64,000 nucleotides of DNA from Bryobacterales bacterium. Lineage in GTDB: Bacteria; Acidobacteriota; Terriglobia; Bryobacterales; Bryobacteraceae. The notes beneath the pieces are model-generated. The model searched no databases, was not told where the DNA came from, and was given only the letters and a program-made list of their open reading frames with translations. A program made the position numbers and the translations under genes. Below, piece after piece: positions 43,770 to 52,440 of this stretch (position 1 is its first letter; each line of letters opens with the position of its first letter). The stretch covers positions 153,600-217,599 of the forward strand of contig PLOR01000029.1 in the NCBI GenBank assembly GCA_003142185.1, given 5' to 3'.

Positions 43770-44357
43770 ATGCCGAGGCTCTGTTCCATCGCGGGTTTGG
43801 CTTGCCTGATGGCCGCGGGTGCGTGGGCGGATGAGAATGCCGCCAAACCGCCCAAGCCGGTTCCGGCACCGCGTCCCCATGCGGCGGCGCCGGCAGGGGC
43901 GCATCCCAACGGCGGTCCCGGGGCGGGCCACCGGTTGAACAACCCGTTGAACGCGGGCCAACGGTTCCTCCAGATGACCCCGGAGGAGCAGGAGCGCGTG
44001 ATGGAGCGCGCCAACCCGCAGCAACAGGAGCGGATGCGGGCGGCGCTGGAGCGCTACAACAATCTACCCCCGGCGGCGCGCGAACGTCTTCTCCGGCAAT
44101 ACCAATTGCTCAAGGACTTGCCGGTGGAGCAGCAGGCGCTGATCAGCCGCCAGTTTCAGGCATTTAACCAGTTGCCGGACGACCGCCGCTGGCCGGTCGG
44201 ACAGGAGCTCATCCGGCTTCACCGAATGCCGCCGGAGGAGCGTGCCACGCGGTTGCAGAGTGAAGACTTCACAGCCCGGTATTCCCCGGCCGAACAGCAC
44301 ATCCTGAGGGATCTTGCTCTGAATCTGCCGCCCGAGTACCCGTTGCCTGGCAAATAG
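43770..44357 (+). CDS. DUF3106-type exported protein
   Basis: 195 residues with a signal peptide (LCSIAGLACLMAAGAWA). A Pro/Ala-rich linker is followed by helical repeats of the DUF3106 type: LQMTPEEQERVMERANPQQQ, YNNLPPAARERLLRQYQLLK and FNQLPDDRRWPVGQELIRLH. It starts 1 bp after the anti-sigma stop, so it is co-transcribed. It may be the periplasmic partner of the anti-sigma factor, in the manner of CpxP/ZraP-like helical proteins; that is inference. Confidence 0.78.
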   Translation: MPRLCSIAGLACLMAAGAWADENAAKPPKPVPAPRPHAAAPAGAHPNGGPGAGHRLNNPLNAGQRFLQMTPEEQERVMERANPQQQERMRAALERYNNLPPAARERLLRQYQLLKDLPVEQQALISRQFQAFNQLPDDRRWPVGQELIRLHRMPPEERATRLQSEDFTARYSPAEQHILRDLALNLPPEYPLPGK

Positions 44358-44513
44358 GCGAAGCCTAGGCCAACTTTGGAGAACGGCCGCCTGTTGTCCA
44401 AATGACAAGCAACCATTACTAACCAAGTCTTCGGTTGATTTTCTGTCGAGAATTCTGTTACGTTGCGTTGACCTTATGAATTGTTGTGGCCGTTCCACAA
44501 CCAGGAGGGCGCT

Positions 44514-44915
44514 ATGAAGCAACCAGTGGCGGCCGGTAACGGGATTTACCGGGAAATGCTGCTGGCCAAGCGGCACGATGTGCTGGCGGGGCTCGGCATC
44601 AAGTTCGATACTTTGGCGCGGATGGGCCGCGTCGCGGAAGAAGACCAGGCACAGATCACTCACGACGAGTTCGTGTCGCTGCGTCTGAACAGGCTCGACT
44701 ACTTACAACTGCGGATGATCGAAGCGGCGCTGGACCGCCTGAACTCCGGCGATTTTGGCACCTGCCTGGGCTGCGAGGAGCCGATCCCGGCCAAGCGTCT
44801 GAATGCCTTGCCCTGGGCGCGCTACTGCGTCGGCTGCCAGGAATCGATTGGCGCCGACACAGAGGACCCGGACGTGAAGGGCACGCCGCGGCTGGCGGTG
44901 GGCCTTGCGGATTGA
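44514..44915 (+). CDS. DksA/TraR-family C4 zinc-finger protein
   Basis: 133 residues from ATG 44514 behind CAGGAGGGCG. It has a helical N-terminal part (IYREMLLAKRHDVLAGLGIK) and a C4 zinc finger (CLGCEEPIPAKRLNALPWAR, then YCVGC). Family members bind the RNA polymerase secondary channel and alter promoter response, often with ppGpp. The acidic tip of classical DksA (DxxDxA) is not obvious, so it may not replace DksA. The gap before it (44358-44513) is AT-rich and probably holds its promoter. Confidence 0.85.
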   Translation: MKQPVAAGNGIYREMLLAKRHDVLAGLGIKFDTLARMGRVAEEDQAQITHDEFVSLRLNRLDYLQLRMIEAALDRLNSGDFGTCLGCEEPIPAKRLNALPWARYCVGCQESIGADTEDPDVKGTPRLAVGLAD

Positions 44916-44916
44916 A

Positions 44917-44953
44917 GTGGGGCAGGTCCCTGACGTCGGGGACCTGCCAATGC
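44917..44953. repeat. Family C hairpin, copy 3 (extended)
   Basis: GTGGGGCAGGTCCCTGACGT followed by CGGGGACCTGCCAATGC. The stem GGCAGGTCCC/GGGACCTGCC (10 bp) is longer than in copies 1 and 2, with loop TGACGTCG. It begins 1 bp after the DksA-like gene stop. There is no T-tract. Confidence 0.65.
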
Positions 44954-45109
44954 CGGCCCGCTCGGCACCCTGGTTCGCAGGCCGGGGGCCTGCGCCACCG
45001 GGTACGCTACAGGCACAGGTGTGCCCCGGTTTCACGGGATTGACCCGGTGAAGCGCCGGTTCTACAATGAAGTCGAGCCCAAATCGCTTCCGTCCGGTAC
45101 CGGTGTCGC

Positions 45110-46804
45110 ATGGACCGAATACGTCTTTCCATTGTTTGCATCTCGATCTCGATTTTGGTCTGTCTGATTGCGGCGGCCCAGCAGACCGATTCTAAGGATT
45201 CCCAAACCGATAAGGACAAGGCCCAGGCGCTGCGGGAGACCGTCTCCAAGCCGCTGACGGAGAAGCAGAAGAAGAAAAAGGAAGCGCAACTCAAGCGGGA
45301 GTTGGAATCGCCCTACCGCAAGTGGCTGAACGAAGACGTCTCCTATATCATCACCGATGAAGAGCGGGCTGCCTTCAGGCGCCTGCAGACCGACGAAGAG
45401 CGCGAGCAGTTCATCGAGAATTTCTGGCTACGGCGCGATCCGACGCCGGATACGGTAGAGAACGAGTTCAAGGAAGAGCATTACCGCCGGATCGCATACG
45501 CCAACGAGCATTTCCCTTCGGGAATCCCGGGGTGGAAAACCGATCGCGGCCGCATCTATATCGTGTACGGGCCGCCGGATGAAATCGATGACCACTCGTC
45601 GGGCGGGTTCTATGAACGGCCTCCGGAAGAGGGCGGCGGCGAAACCGCCACCTATCCGTTCCAGCAGTGGCGCTATCGATACGTGGAAGGTATTGGCAAC
45701 AACGTGATCCTCGAATTCGTGGATCCCACCATGTCGGGCGAATTCCATCTGACCATGGACCCCTCGGAAAAAGACGCGTTGCTGTACGTGCCCGGCGCCG
45801 GCCTCACCATGATGGAACAGATGGGCATGAGCAGCAAGAACCAGCGCTTCCAGAACACCGACGGCACGCACTTGGGGCAGGCATTCGGCGGCCAGCCGGA
45901 AAGCATGATGGAATTCACCCGCCTGGAGAACTTCAGCAACATATTCAAGCCCCCGAAGACCCAGTTCCCGGACCTGGAAGCGCAGGTCTATTCCAAGATC
46001 AGCTACAACATTTTGCCGTGCAAGGTGCGCACCGATTTCTTTCCGGTCACCGACGCCACGGTGCTAACGTACGTCACGGTGCAGTTCGATAATAAAGATC
46101 TGCAGTTCACCTCCAAGGAAGGCTTGCAGCGGGCCACGGTGAATATTTTCGGCCGCATCACCACCATGACGCGCCGCATTGTGGCGACCTTCGAAGACAC
46201 GGTCACGATCAACGCCGCACCGCAAATGTTGCAGGCTTACCAGGCGCAAAAGTCGATTTACCAGAAGCCGCTGCCGCTGGCGCCGGGGACCTACCGGTTG
46301 AACGTGGTCTCCAAGGACCTGACGGCGGGGAACATGAACAACTATGAGGCGGCCATTACAGTCCCCCGCCTCGATCCGGACAAGGCCAGCACCAGCAGCG
46401 TGATGCTGGCGGATATCATCGAGAAAGTGCCCATGAAGAGCATCGGCACCGGGCAGTTCATTATCGGCGAATCCAAGGTCCGGCCGCGCATGGACGATGT
46501 GTTCAAGCACGAAGAGAAGATGGGCATTTATTTTAAAGTCTATAACTTGGGGGCCGATCAGGCGACCCACAAGCCGGCCGGCTCGGTGGAGTATGAGCTG
46601 GTGCGGTCCGGCTCCAACGAGAGGATCTTCGACGTCACCCAGGACTTCAGCGACATCCCGGATGCCTCGTCTTCCCAGTTGACGATTGAGAGGTTCCTTC
46701 CCCTGAAGACCCTGCTTCCCGGACAATACACGTTACGGATGAAAATAACCGACAAAAACCGTAACCAGACCCTCACACCCTCGGCCAAGTTTACGGTAAC
46801 CTAG
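45110..46804 (+). CDS. GWxTD domain-containing exported protein
   Basis: 564 residues. The signal sequence (LSIVCISISILVCLIAAAQQ) is followed by a Lys-rich linker and the GWxTD-type module: YRKWLNEDVSYIITDEERAA, REQFIENFWLRRDPTPDTVE and DRGRIYIVYGPPDEIDDHSS. The C-terminal two-thirds is beta-rich. GWxTD proteins are abundant in Acidobacteria and their function is unknown; the domain resembles parts of gliding or adhesion machinery only in its repeat context. It is 44 bp upstream of the carboxypeptidase-regulatory protein gene, a pairing likely to be functional. Confidence 0.88.
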   Translation: MDRIRLSIVCISISILVCLIAAAQQTDSKDSQTDKDKAQALRETVSKPLTEKQKKKKEAQLKRELESPYRKWLNEDVSYIITDEERAAFRRLQTDEEREQFIENFWLRRDPTPDTVENEFKEEHYRRIAYANEHFPSGIPGWKTDRGRIYIVYGPPDEIDDHSSGGFYERPPEEGGGETATYPFQQWRYRYVEGIGNNVILEFVDPTMSGEFHLTMDPSEKDALLYVPGAGLTMMEQMGMSSKNQRFQNTDGTHLGQAFGGQPESMMEFTRLENFSNIFKPPKTQFPDLEAQVYSKISYNILPCKVRTDFFPVTDATVLTYVTVQFDNKDLQFTSKEGLQRATVNIFGRITTMTRRIVATFEDTVTINAAPQMLQAYQAQKSIYQKPLPLAPGTYRLNVVSKDLTAGNMNNYEAAITVPRLDPDKASTSSVMLADIIEKVPMKSIGTGQFIIGESKVRPRMDDVFKHEEKMGIYFKVYNLGADQATHKPAGSVEYELVRSGSNERIFDVTQDFSDIPDASSSQLTIERFLPLKTLLPGQYTLRMKITDKNRNQTLTPSAKFTVT

Positions 46805-46848
46805 TAGGGTTCCAGATTAGCGTTCGTCAAGGACGGACGAGCGTCGCG

Positions 46849-48636
46849 ATGGTGACGAACAAGGCGCATAACACGGCGGCCTGCATGCTGGCGGGGGTGT
46901 TGTGCTTGCTTGCGCCCTGCACCGCGGGCGCCGCCGAGCCCGTCAAACTGTCCGGCTCGATTGCAGGCATCGTGAACGACTCGCGCGGCGTGCCGCAAAT
47001 GGGCGCCGCGGTGACCGTCTACAACCGCCAGGACCGGCAGATAGGCAAAGTACTGAGCGATGAGAACGGTCAGTTCCGCCTCGCCGGTCTTTTCCCATCG
47101 TTGTACTCGCTACGCGTGACGCTGGCCAGTTTCGTGCCTGCCGTCCGCAAGGACATTTCCGTCGAGGCGGGCCGGCTCAGGCTTTTGCACGTCAGTTTGA
47201 ACACGCTGTTCAGCTCGATACAGTTGGATTATCCGAACATCGAAAGCGGCACCCTCATCTCCGACGACTGGAAGTGGGTGTTGCGAAGCGCTTCCGACGT
47301 TCGCCCGGTCATGCGCTTCCGGGAAGACCCGGTCGGGGCTGGCCAGGGCCCGCCGGTGACGGTGTTTGCCGACACGCGCGGAATTCTCCGGTTCTCGGCC
47401 GGCGACGGCCAGATGGTGACCAACGGCGCCAGCGAGGCGGATCTCGGCACGGCGTTTGCAGTCGAAACCTCACTGTACGGCAACAGCCTGCTTCAGTTGA
47501 GCGGTAATTTCGGATACGGTTCGCAAACCGGCGCACCGGCGGCGGCGTTTCGTACCAGCTACAGCCGCGAACTCGCCGGAGGCAAGCCGGTGATTTCCGT
47601 AACCATGCGGCAATTATATTTGCCGGAACGTATCGGTCCCGTGCTGGCGGGCACCGACGTCGGGATACCCATTCTGCGGACGCTTTCGGCGAGCGTGGAT
47701 AACCGCACCCAGGTTACCGACAACGTCTCGGTGCAATACGGAACCCAGGTGGACATGGTATCGTTCCTGGACCATCTCACGTATCTGAGTCCGTATGCGC
47801 GCCTTTCGTGGGCGGTGGACGATGCGACGGATGTGGAAGTGTCTTACTCCTCCGGCAACGCCCGGCCCGAGATGGGGGACGCCGGGGCGGATGACGCCGA
47901 GTTGCGCCAGGACCTGAACACGCTGGGAATGTTCCCACGGCTTTCGCTCTCTAACGGCTACACCCGGTTGCAGCGCGGCGTGGAGTACGAAGTTGCCGTG
48001 GCGCGCAAAATGGGATCGCGCGCGGTCCGGCTGTCGGCTTACCGCGAGGCGCTCAGCGATAGCGCTATCGCGATGGTGATGCCGGCCGGTTTCTTCATGC
48101 CCGGCAACATCGTTCCCGACCTGTTCTCGAACACCTCGGTTTTCAACGCCGGGAACTTCGATATGACCGGATTGGATGCCGCGTTCACGCAGAATCTGGG
48201 AGAGCACGGGAACGCCAGCATTTCATACGGCAATGAGGGCGCCTTAACCGCCTGGCATGGGGAACTGGTGAGCAACAGCCCGGACGAATTACGTTCGATG
48301 ATCCATGCCGGGCGGCGGCAGGCCGTCACCGCGCGGCTTGCCATGACGGTGCCGCACGCCGGCACCCGCCTGATCGCGACTTACCAGATCGCGCTCGGCG
48401 ACGCGCGCTGGGTGATGGCCGGCAACCCGTATAGCATGGAGCCGCTGCGGGCGCTTCCGGGGCTGAACGTCGGTCTGCGGCAGCCGATCCCAGGCTTGGG
48501 GAAACGCGTCGAGGCGACCGCCGAGTTGCGCAATATTCTGGCGCAGGGGTACCTGGGGATCGACACGCAGGGCGGCCGGTTGTTGCTGGTGGACAACCCG
48601 CGCAGCGTGCGCGGCGGCCTCGCTTTCATCTTCTGA
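46849..48636 (+). CDS. Carboxypeptidase regulatory-like domain protein, outer-membrane type
   Basis: 595 residues. A signal peptide (MLAGVLCLLAPCTAGAAE) precedes one carboxypeptidase-regulatory (CarboxypepD_reg) domain: SGSIAGIVNDSRGVPQMGAA, FRLAGLFPSLYSLRVTLASF. The remaining 480 residues are beta-rich with alternating hydrophobics and a C-terminal aromatic strand ending RGGLAFIF, as in outer-membrane barrels. It resembles TonB-dependent receptor-like proteins of Acidobacteria but lacks an obvious plug or TonB box. It probably works with the GWxTD protein upstream. Confidence 0.75.
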   Translation: MVTNKAHNTAACMLAGVLCLLAPCTAGAAEPVKLSGSIAGIVNDSRGVPQMGAAVTVYNRQDRQIGKVLSDENGQFRLAGLFPSLYSLRVTLASFVPAVRKDISVEAGRLRLLHVSLNTLFSSIQLDYPNIESGTLISDDWKWVLRSASDVRPVMRFREDPVGAGQGPPVTVFADTRGILRFSAGDGQMVTNGASEADLGTAFAVETSLYGNSLLQLSGNFGYGSQTGAPAAAFRTSYSRELAGGKPVISVTMRQLYLPERIGPVLAGTDVGIPILRTLSASVDNRTQVTDNVSVQYGTQVDMVSFLDHLTYLSPYARLSWAVDDATDVEVSYSSGNARPEMGDAGADDAELRQDLNTLGMFPRLSLSNGYTRLQRGVEYEVAVARKMGSRAVRLSAYREALSDSAIAMVMPAGFFMPGNIVPDLFSNTSVFNAGNFDMTGLDAAFTQNLGEHGNASISYGNEGALTAWHGELVSNSPDELRSMIHAGRRQAVTARLAMTVPHAGTRLIATYQIALGDARWVMAGNPYSMEPLRALPGLNVGLRQPIPGLGKRVEATAELRNILAQGYLGIDTQGGRLLLVDNPRSVRGGLAFIF

Positions 48637-48735
48637 TGGCTCGTGGCCAGGCAAGGGCTTTTGCCCGCGCAATCCGCCTTCCTGATGAGCGATTCGACTC
48701 CTTTGCGTGGCACGAGAGTCTTGCCAGCCAGGAAA

Positions 48736-48755
48736 TGTCGAGATGACTCTCGACA
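48736..48755. repeat. Hairpin TGTCGAGA/TCTCGACA, relative of family G
   Basis: A perfect 8-bp stem with loop TGAC in the 152-bp gap between two convergent genes. It is a diverged, inverted relative of GCCGAGAGTCATCTCGGC at 54865 and 56311. It may end transcripts from either side. Confidence 0.45.
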
Positions 48756-48788
48756 CATCAGGCTTGACAGCCCGCGCCACGCGTCAGG

Positions 48789-49463
48789 TTAGCGGGCTTC
48801 GTCAAGCCAGACAGTGAGGGAGGCGCGATTGACCGTGATGCCGGCACGCGAGTAGCGCAGCAATCCCTGTCGCCGGAACTGGCTCATGTAATGGGTGACG
48901 ATCTCGCGCGAAGTGCCGACATACTGTGCCAGCAACTCGTGGGTGAACGGCGGCATCGACACCGTGCCGTCCTGGCCCTGGGTTCCCAAGCGTTCGGCAA
49001 AGCGGAGTAGCGACCGCGCCAGCCGCCGCGCGATGTTGTCCACCGAGAGGCTTTCCACGCGGCGGGTGAGGTCGCCGGTGCGCTGAACCAGAATCTGCAG
49101 CAACGCCATTCCCAAACGGGGCCGCTTGGCGATGGCCGCCTCGATTTCCGCGCAGCTCCAGGACATCAGCCGCGTGTCTTCCATGGCGACGGCCTGGTCC
49201 GACCGCGGCGGCGCGTCCAGAAACGCCGATTCGCCGAATAAGTCGTCCGGCCGATAAATATCCACCACCACCTGCCGTCCATCGCCAGCCAATCGCGAGA
49301 CCTTAACTTTGCCGCTGATCACGAGATAGACGGCCAGCGAAGGCTGCTGTTGACTATAGATGGTTTGACCTTTGGGATACTCTACAACATTGGTGCGCGC
49401 CAAGTGCGCCAGGGGATCTTCGATGGGCCGCGAAGGCGCCATCACCGCCGGACTTGTTGCCAT
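48789..49463 (-). CDS. Crp/Fnr-family transcriptional regulator
   Basis: 224 residues. An N-terminal cyclic-nucleotide-binding fold (YLVISGKVKVSRLAGDGRQV, DDLFGESAFLDAPPRSDQAV) and a C-terminal winged helix (FTHELLAQYVGTSREIVTHY, MSQFRRQGLLRYSRAGITVN). No Cys cluster of FNR type is present. The RxS/T cAMP contact is unclear, so the effector is unknown. The 418-bp gap to metX contains a family A repeat and no other recognisable signal besides TTGACA at 49620. Confidence 0.92.
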   Translation of the reverse strand: MATSPAVMAPSRPIEDPLAHLARTNVVEYPKGQTIYSQQQPSLAVYLVISGKVKVSRLAGDGRQVVVDIYRPDDLFGESAFLDAPPRSDQAVAMEDTRLMSWSCAEIEAAIAKRPRLGMALLQILVQRTGDLTRRVESLSVDNIARRLARSLLRFAERLGTQGQDGTVSMPPFTHELLAQYVGTSREIVTHYMSQFRRQGLLRYSRAGITVNRASLTVWLDEAR

Positions 49464-49777
49464 TTACATGCCCTCCATTCAGACTGCATTGCGGTTGGAC
49501 CAAGTTACAGCCGGCCGAGCTTTTCTGAGTAAGCGCAACCGGAAATGCACGTTATCTGCCACGATGATACGTTGTTCGCGGCGAAGGGGCAAGATGCGGC
49601 AATAGCTCTTTATAGGGGGTTGACAGGGCAGGAAGTCGCACCGCTTTGGCGCAATAGTATAGATTCTACCGTGTAGAAACATACACTTGGAGGGGGTTCT
49701 GGGCCAGGGGCAGAGGCGCTTTCCGCGGGATCGCAAATTTACAAGTTCATATCGTCCGGTAAGGGGTCGAAGCGGCC

Positions 49778-49855
49778 GGGGACAGACCTCTCTGTCCCAA
49801 GACGCCGCTTCCAAGGCGCCGCTTCTGCGCCGCGCGGAGAGAGCGGTCTGTCCCC
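49778..49855. repeat. Dispersed palindrome, family A copy 3, with internal duplication
   Basis: 78 bp with the family ends GGGGACAGACCTCTCTGTCC and GAGAGAGCGGTCTGTCCCC. It is 14 bp longer than copies 1 and 2 because CCAAGACGCCGCTT is repeated as CCAAGGCGCCGCTT. It lies 26 bp before the metX start and so in its leader. Confidence 0.85.
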
Positions 49856-49881
49856 TCTCTGCTATTATAAGAACTCCCCGC

Positions 49882-50988
49882 ATGATCGTTGAGGCCAGTG
49901 TTGTCCGCTTCGATTCGATTGCGCTCGACAGCGGCGCCGCGCTCGCGCCGGTCGACGTGGCTTACGAGACGTACGGCCAGTTGAACGCGGCGCGGAACAA
50001 CGCCATCCTGGTGCTGCACGCCTTTTCGGGCGATGCGCACGCGGCCGGGATCAGCCCGGAAACCGGCAAGCCGGGCTGGTGGGACAACATGATCGGTCCC
50101 GGCAAAGCGTTCGACACCAATAAATACTTCGTGATATCGAGCAACGTGCTGGGAGGGTGCCGCGGGACGACGGGGCCGGCTTCGATCAACCCGGCGACCG
50201 GCTGCCCATACGGCATGTCGTTTCCGGGAATCACGATTTCCGACATGGTGCGCCTGGAGAAGATGCTGATCGATAAGCTCGGCATTCCGCGGCTGCTGTC
50301 GGTGACCGGCGGGTCGATGGGGGGCATGCAGGCGCTCGAATGGGCGGTAGCCTACCCGGACCGCGTGGTATCGGCGATTCCGATCGCCACCACGACGCGG
50401 CACAGCGCGCAGCAGATTGCGTTCAATGAAGTGGGGCGGCAGGCGATTATGGCCGACCCGGACTGGAACGGCGGCGACTACTACGGCAAGCAACTTCCAG
50501 GGCGCGGCCTGGCGGTGGCGCGCATGGTGGGCCACATCACGTACATGAGCGACGATTCGATGCGCGAAAAATTCGGCCGCCGGCTGCGCGGCAAGGAGAA
50601 TTTCGGCTTCGATTTCGACGTGGATTTCGAAGTGGAAAGCTACCTGCGCTACCGTGGCAGCCAGTTCGTCGGCCGCTTCGACGCCAACTCGTATCTGTAC
50701 ATCACGAAAGCGATGGATTATTTCGACCTGACGAACGGTCAGGGCTCGCTCGCAGCGGCGCTGGCGCCGGCCCAGGCGCGCTTCCTGGTGATCAGCTTCA
50801 GCTCGGACTGGCTGTACCCGAGCTACCAATCGCAGGAGACCGTGCGGGCGCTGCGGGCGCGCAATTGCGACGTGGCTTATGCCGAGCTGCCTTCCAACTA
50901 CGGGCACGATTCCTTCCTGGTGGACGTGGCCGAGCAGACCGAGCTGATCCGCGGCTTTCTGGCGAACACGCTGGAGCGAGCGTCATGA
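49882..50988 (+). CDS. metX: Homoserine O-acetyltransferase
   Basis: 368 residues from ATG 49882. Acylates homoserine for methionine synthesis (acetyl in most MetX; some use succinyl). The alpha/beta-hydrolase fold has nucleophile Ser145 in [19 protein letters not shown]. Other blocks: [54 protein letters not shown] and the His region [11 protein letters not shown]. It is followed by metW with a 4-bp overlap, the classical metXW operon. Confidence 0.96.
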   Translation: MIVEASVVRFDSIALDSGAALAPVDVAYETYGQLNAARNNAILVLHAFSGDAHAAGISPETGKPGWWDNMIGPGKAFDTNKYFVISSNVLGGCRGTTGPASINPATGCPYGMSFPGITISDMVRLEKMLIDKLGIPRLLSVTGGSMGGMQALEWAVAYPDRVVSAIPIATTTRHSAQQIAFNEVGRQAIMADPDWNGGDYYGKQLPGRGLAVARMVGHITYMSDDSMREKFGRRLRGKENFGFDFDVDFEVESYLRYRGSQFVGRFDANSYLYITKAMDYFDLTNGQGSLAAALAPAQARFLVISFSSDWLYPSYQSQETVRALRARNCDVAYAELPSNYGHDSFLVDVAEQTELIRGFLANTLERAS

Positions 50989-51608
50989 CCGCCGTGGTGG
51001 CCAAGCAGGCATTCGTCCGCGAGCTGCTAGGGCGCAGCGATTACGCCATCATCGGCGAAATTGTTTCGCCCGGCGCGCGCGTGCTGGACTTAGGCTGTGG
51101 CGAGGGCGAACTGCTGCATTGGCTGGCCGCGAACAAGAACGTGGATGCGCGCGGCGTCGAGATCGCGGGCGAGAAAGTGCGCCGCGCGATCGCGCGCGGG
51201 GTCTCGGTGTTTCAAGGCGATATCGATGAGGGGCTGGCCGACTATCCCGACCACGCCTTCGATTACGTGATCCTCAGCCAGACCTTGCAGGAAACGCGGC
51301 AGCCGCGGCGGGTGTTGCGCGAAATGCTGCGCGTGGGGCGCCGGGGCATCGTGGCCTTCCCTAATTTCGGCCACTGGCGGGTGCGGCTTTCCATGCTGGC
51401 GAGCGGCCGCGCGCCACGCACCAAGCTGTTTCCCTACCAATGGTACGACTCGCCGAACATTCACTTCCTCACGGTGGAGGATTTCGAAGCACTGGCCGCG
51501 CTGGAGGGCCTCACCGTGGAGCGTCGCTACTTCCTGGCCGGACGCCGCAAGGTGACGCTCATGCCGAATCTGCTGGCGGAGGTTGCGGTGTTTTTGGTGA
51601 GCAGGTAG
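50985..51608 (+). CDS. metW: Methionine biosynthesis protein MetW
   Basis: 207 residues from ATG 50985 (ATGA overlap with metX). A class I methyltransferase-like fold: [60 protein letters not shown] and [20 protein letters not shown]. MetW is required for MetX activity in several bacteria. The protein ends VAVFLVSR, and its TAG stop is inside the family B repeat. A second version of the last 14 codons lies beyond the repeat, so the C-terminus seems to have been altered. Confidence 0.93.
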   Translation: MTAVVAKQAFVRELLGRSDYAIIGEIVSPGARVLDLGCGEGELLHWLAANKNVDARGVEIAGEKVRRAIARGVSVFQGDIDEGLADYPDHAFDYVILSQTLQETRQPRRVLREMLRVGRRGIVAFPNFGHWRVRLSMLASGRAPRTKLFPYQWYDSPNIHFLTVEDFEALAALEGLTVERRYFLAGRRKVTLMPNLLAEVAVFLVSR

Positions 51609-51694
51609 GACGGACCATCGTCTTTCGTGGTCTGTCATTTCTCGCCCAAGGGCGACACATTGACAGACGACAAAAACCGATCGTCCGTCCTACC
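51604..51694. repeat. Dispersed palindrome, family B copy 3
   Basis: 91 bp from GGTAGGACGGACCATCG to CGATCGTCCGTCCTACC with the inner GTGGTCTGTC / TGACAGACGAC arms. It begins inside the metW stop codon region (AGG TAG) and separates metW from a second copy of the metW 3' end. Confidence 0.85.
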
Positions 51695-51703
51695 TCAGAT
51701 CGC

Positions 51704-51796
51704 GTGGTGAGCCTGATGCCGAATCAGCTGGCCGAAGTCGCCGTGTTTCTGGTGAGCGCGGGGTACCGGCCGGTGTATTCTGGGAGTGGAGCCTGA
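51704..51796 (+). pseudogene. Second copy of the metW 3' end
   Basis: Encodes [20 protein letters not shown] and onward to a TGA at 51794, matching [18 protein letters not shown] at the metW C-terminus. The two DNA copies differ at many third positions, so the duplication is old or the second copy came from a diverged relative. It has no start of its own. It ends 1 bp before the next gene. Confidence 0.75.
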
Positions 51797-51797
51797 G

Positions 51798-51998
51798 ATG
51801 AGCCGAGTCGAGCACATAGAGGGACAAGTGAAAAGCCTCAGCCATGACGAGCTGAAGGCCTTCCGCGACTGGTTCGGACAGTTCGACGCCGAGATTTGGG
51901 ACGACCAGATTGAGGCGGACGCGAAAAACGGGAAACTGCGTTCCCTCGCTGAGCGCGCTTTGCAGGATCACGAATCGGGCCGCTCGACGATTTTGTGA
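51798..51998 (+). CDS. Small antitoxin-like protein without a toxin partner
   Basis: 66 residues starting MSRVEHIEGQVKSLSHDELK, with AFRDWFGQFDAEIWDDQIEA. This is a short, acidic addiction-module-component style protein, normally followed by a RelE/ParE toxin. No toxin follows; the next gene lies on the other strand. It is probably the remains of a pair or an orphan antitoxin. Confidence 0.6.
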   Translation: MSRVEHIEGQVKSLSHDELKAFRDWFGQFDAEIWDDQIEADAKNGKLRSLAERALQDHESGRSTIL

Positions 51999-52015
51999 TC
52001 CACCACGGCAAAGGC

Positions 52016-52336
52016 TCAAGCCACATGCAAGGCCGGGGCGTTGTTCCGGCTGCGGTGCGGCTTCACGACGATTTCGACATCCTGATTCAGCGCCACGAGG
52101 AAGCGTAGAAGACGTTCGACGGAGAATTGACGGAATTCGCCTCGCAACATCTTCGATATGTCAGGCTGACGAACTCCAAATAGATTGGCGGCGCCCACCT
52201 GCTTCATGCCACGTTCTTTCATGATCGTGTCGATTTTGAACACCAGTTGCGCCTTGACGAAGTGCTCTTCGGCATTCGGCACGCCAATGTCTTTGAATAC
52301 ATTGCGGCTCCCGGTTTCGTAGTCCTTGTTGCTCAT
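52016..52336 (-). CDS. XRE-family (HigA-type) helix-turn-helix protein
   Basis: 106 residues from ATG 52336: HFVKAQLVFKIDTIMKERGM, KQVGAANLFGVRQPDISKML and FSVERLLRFLVALNQDVEIV. This matches the HTH_37/HigA2 antitoxin group. The usual HigB-like toxin gene is not adjacent. A strong promoter containing a perfect palindrome lies 54-82 bp upstream, so it likely represses itself. Confidence 0.85.
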   Translation of the reverse strand: MSNKDYETGSRNVFKDIGVPNAEEHFVKAQLVFKIDTIMKERGMKQVGAANLFGVRQPDISKMLRGEFRQFSVERLLRFLVALNQDVEIVVKPHRSRNNAPALHVA

Positions 52337-52389
52337 GGCTCTCAATCCCCTGCAACCGGCGTGAAAGGCGGCGCGTCGGATATTGGGTA

Positions 52390-52418
52390 AATATAGTGAT
52401 CTCACTATATCATGTGAA
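52390..52418 (-). promoter_or_regulatory. Promoter with palindromic operator in the spacer, for the XRE gene
   Basis: On the minus strand, -35 TTCACA (52418-52413), a 17-bp spacer, and -10 TATATT (52395-52390). A perfect 9-2-9 palindrome, ATATAGTGA TC TCACTATAT (52391-52410), fills the spacer and overlaps the -10. Binding by the XRE protein would block RNA polymerase. The palindrome also lies 31 bp before pgeF on the other strand. Confidence 0.7.
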
Positions 52419-52440
52419 GTGGAGAGTTCTATGAGGTTCG

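Noticed and set aside
49620-49881. SAM riboswitch upstream of metX
   Set aside because: I could not find SAM-I, SAM-II or SAM/SAH core sequences; the leader mostly holds a family A repeat.
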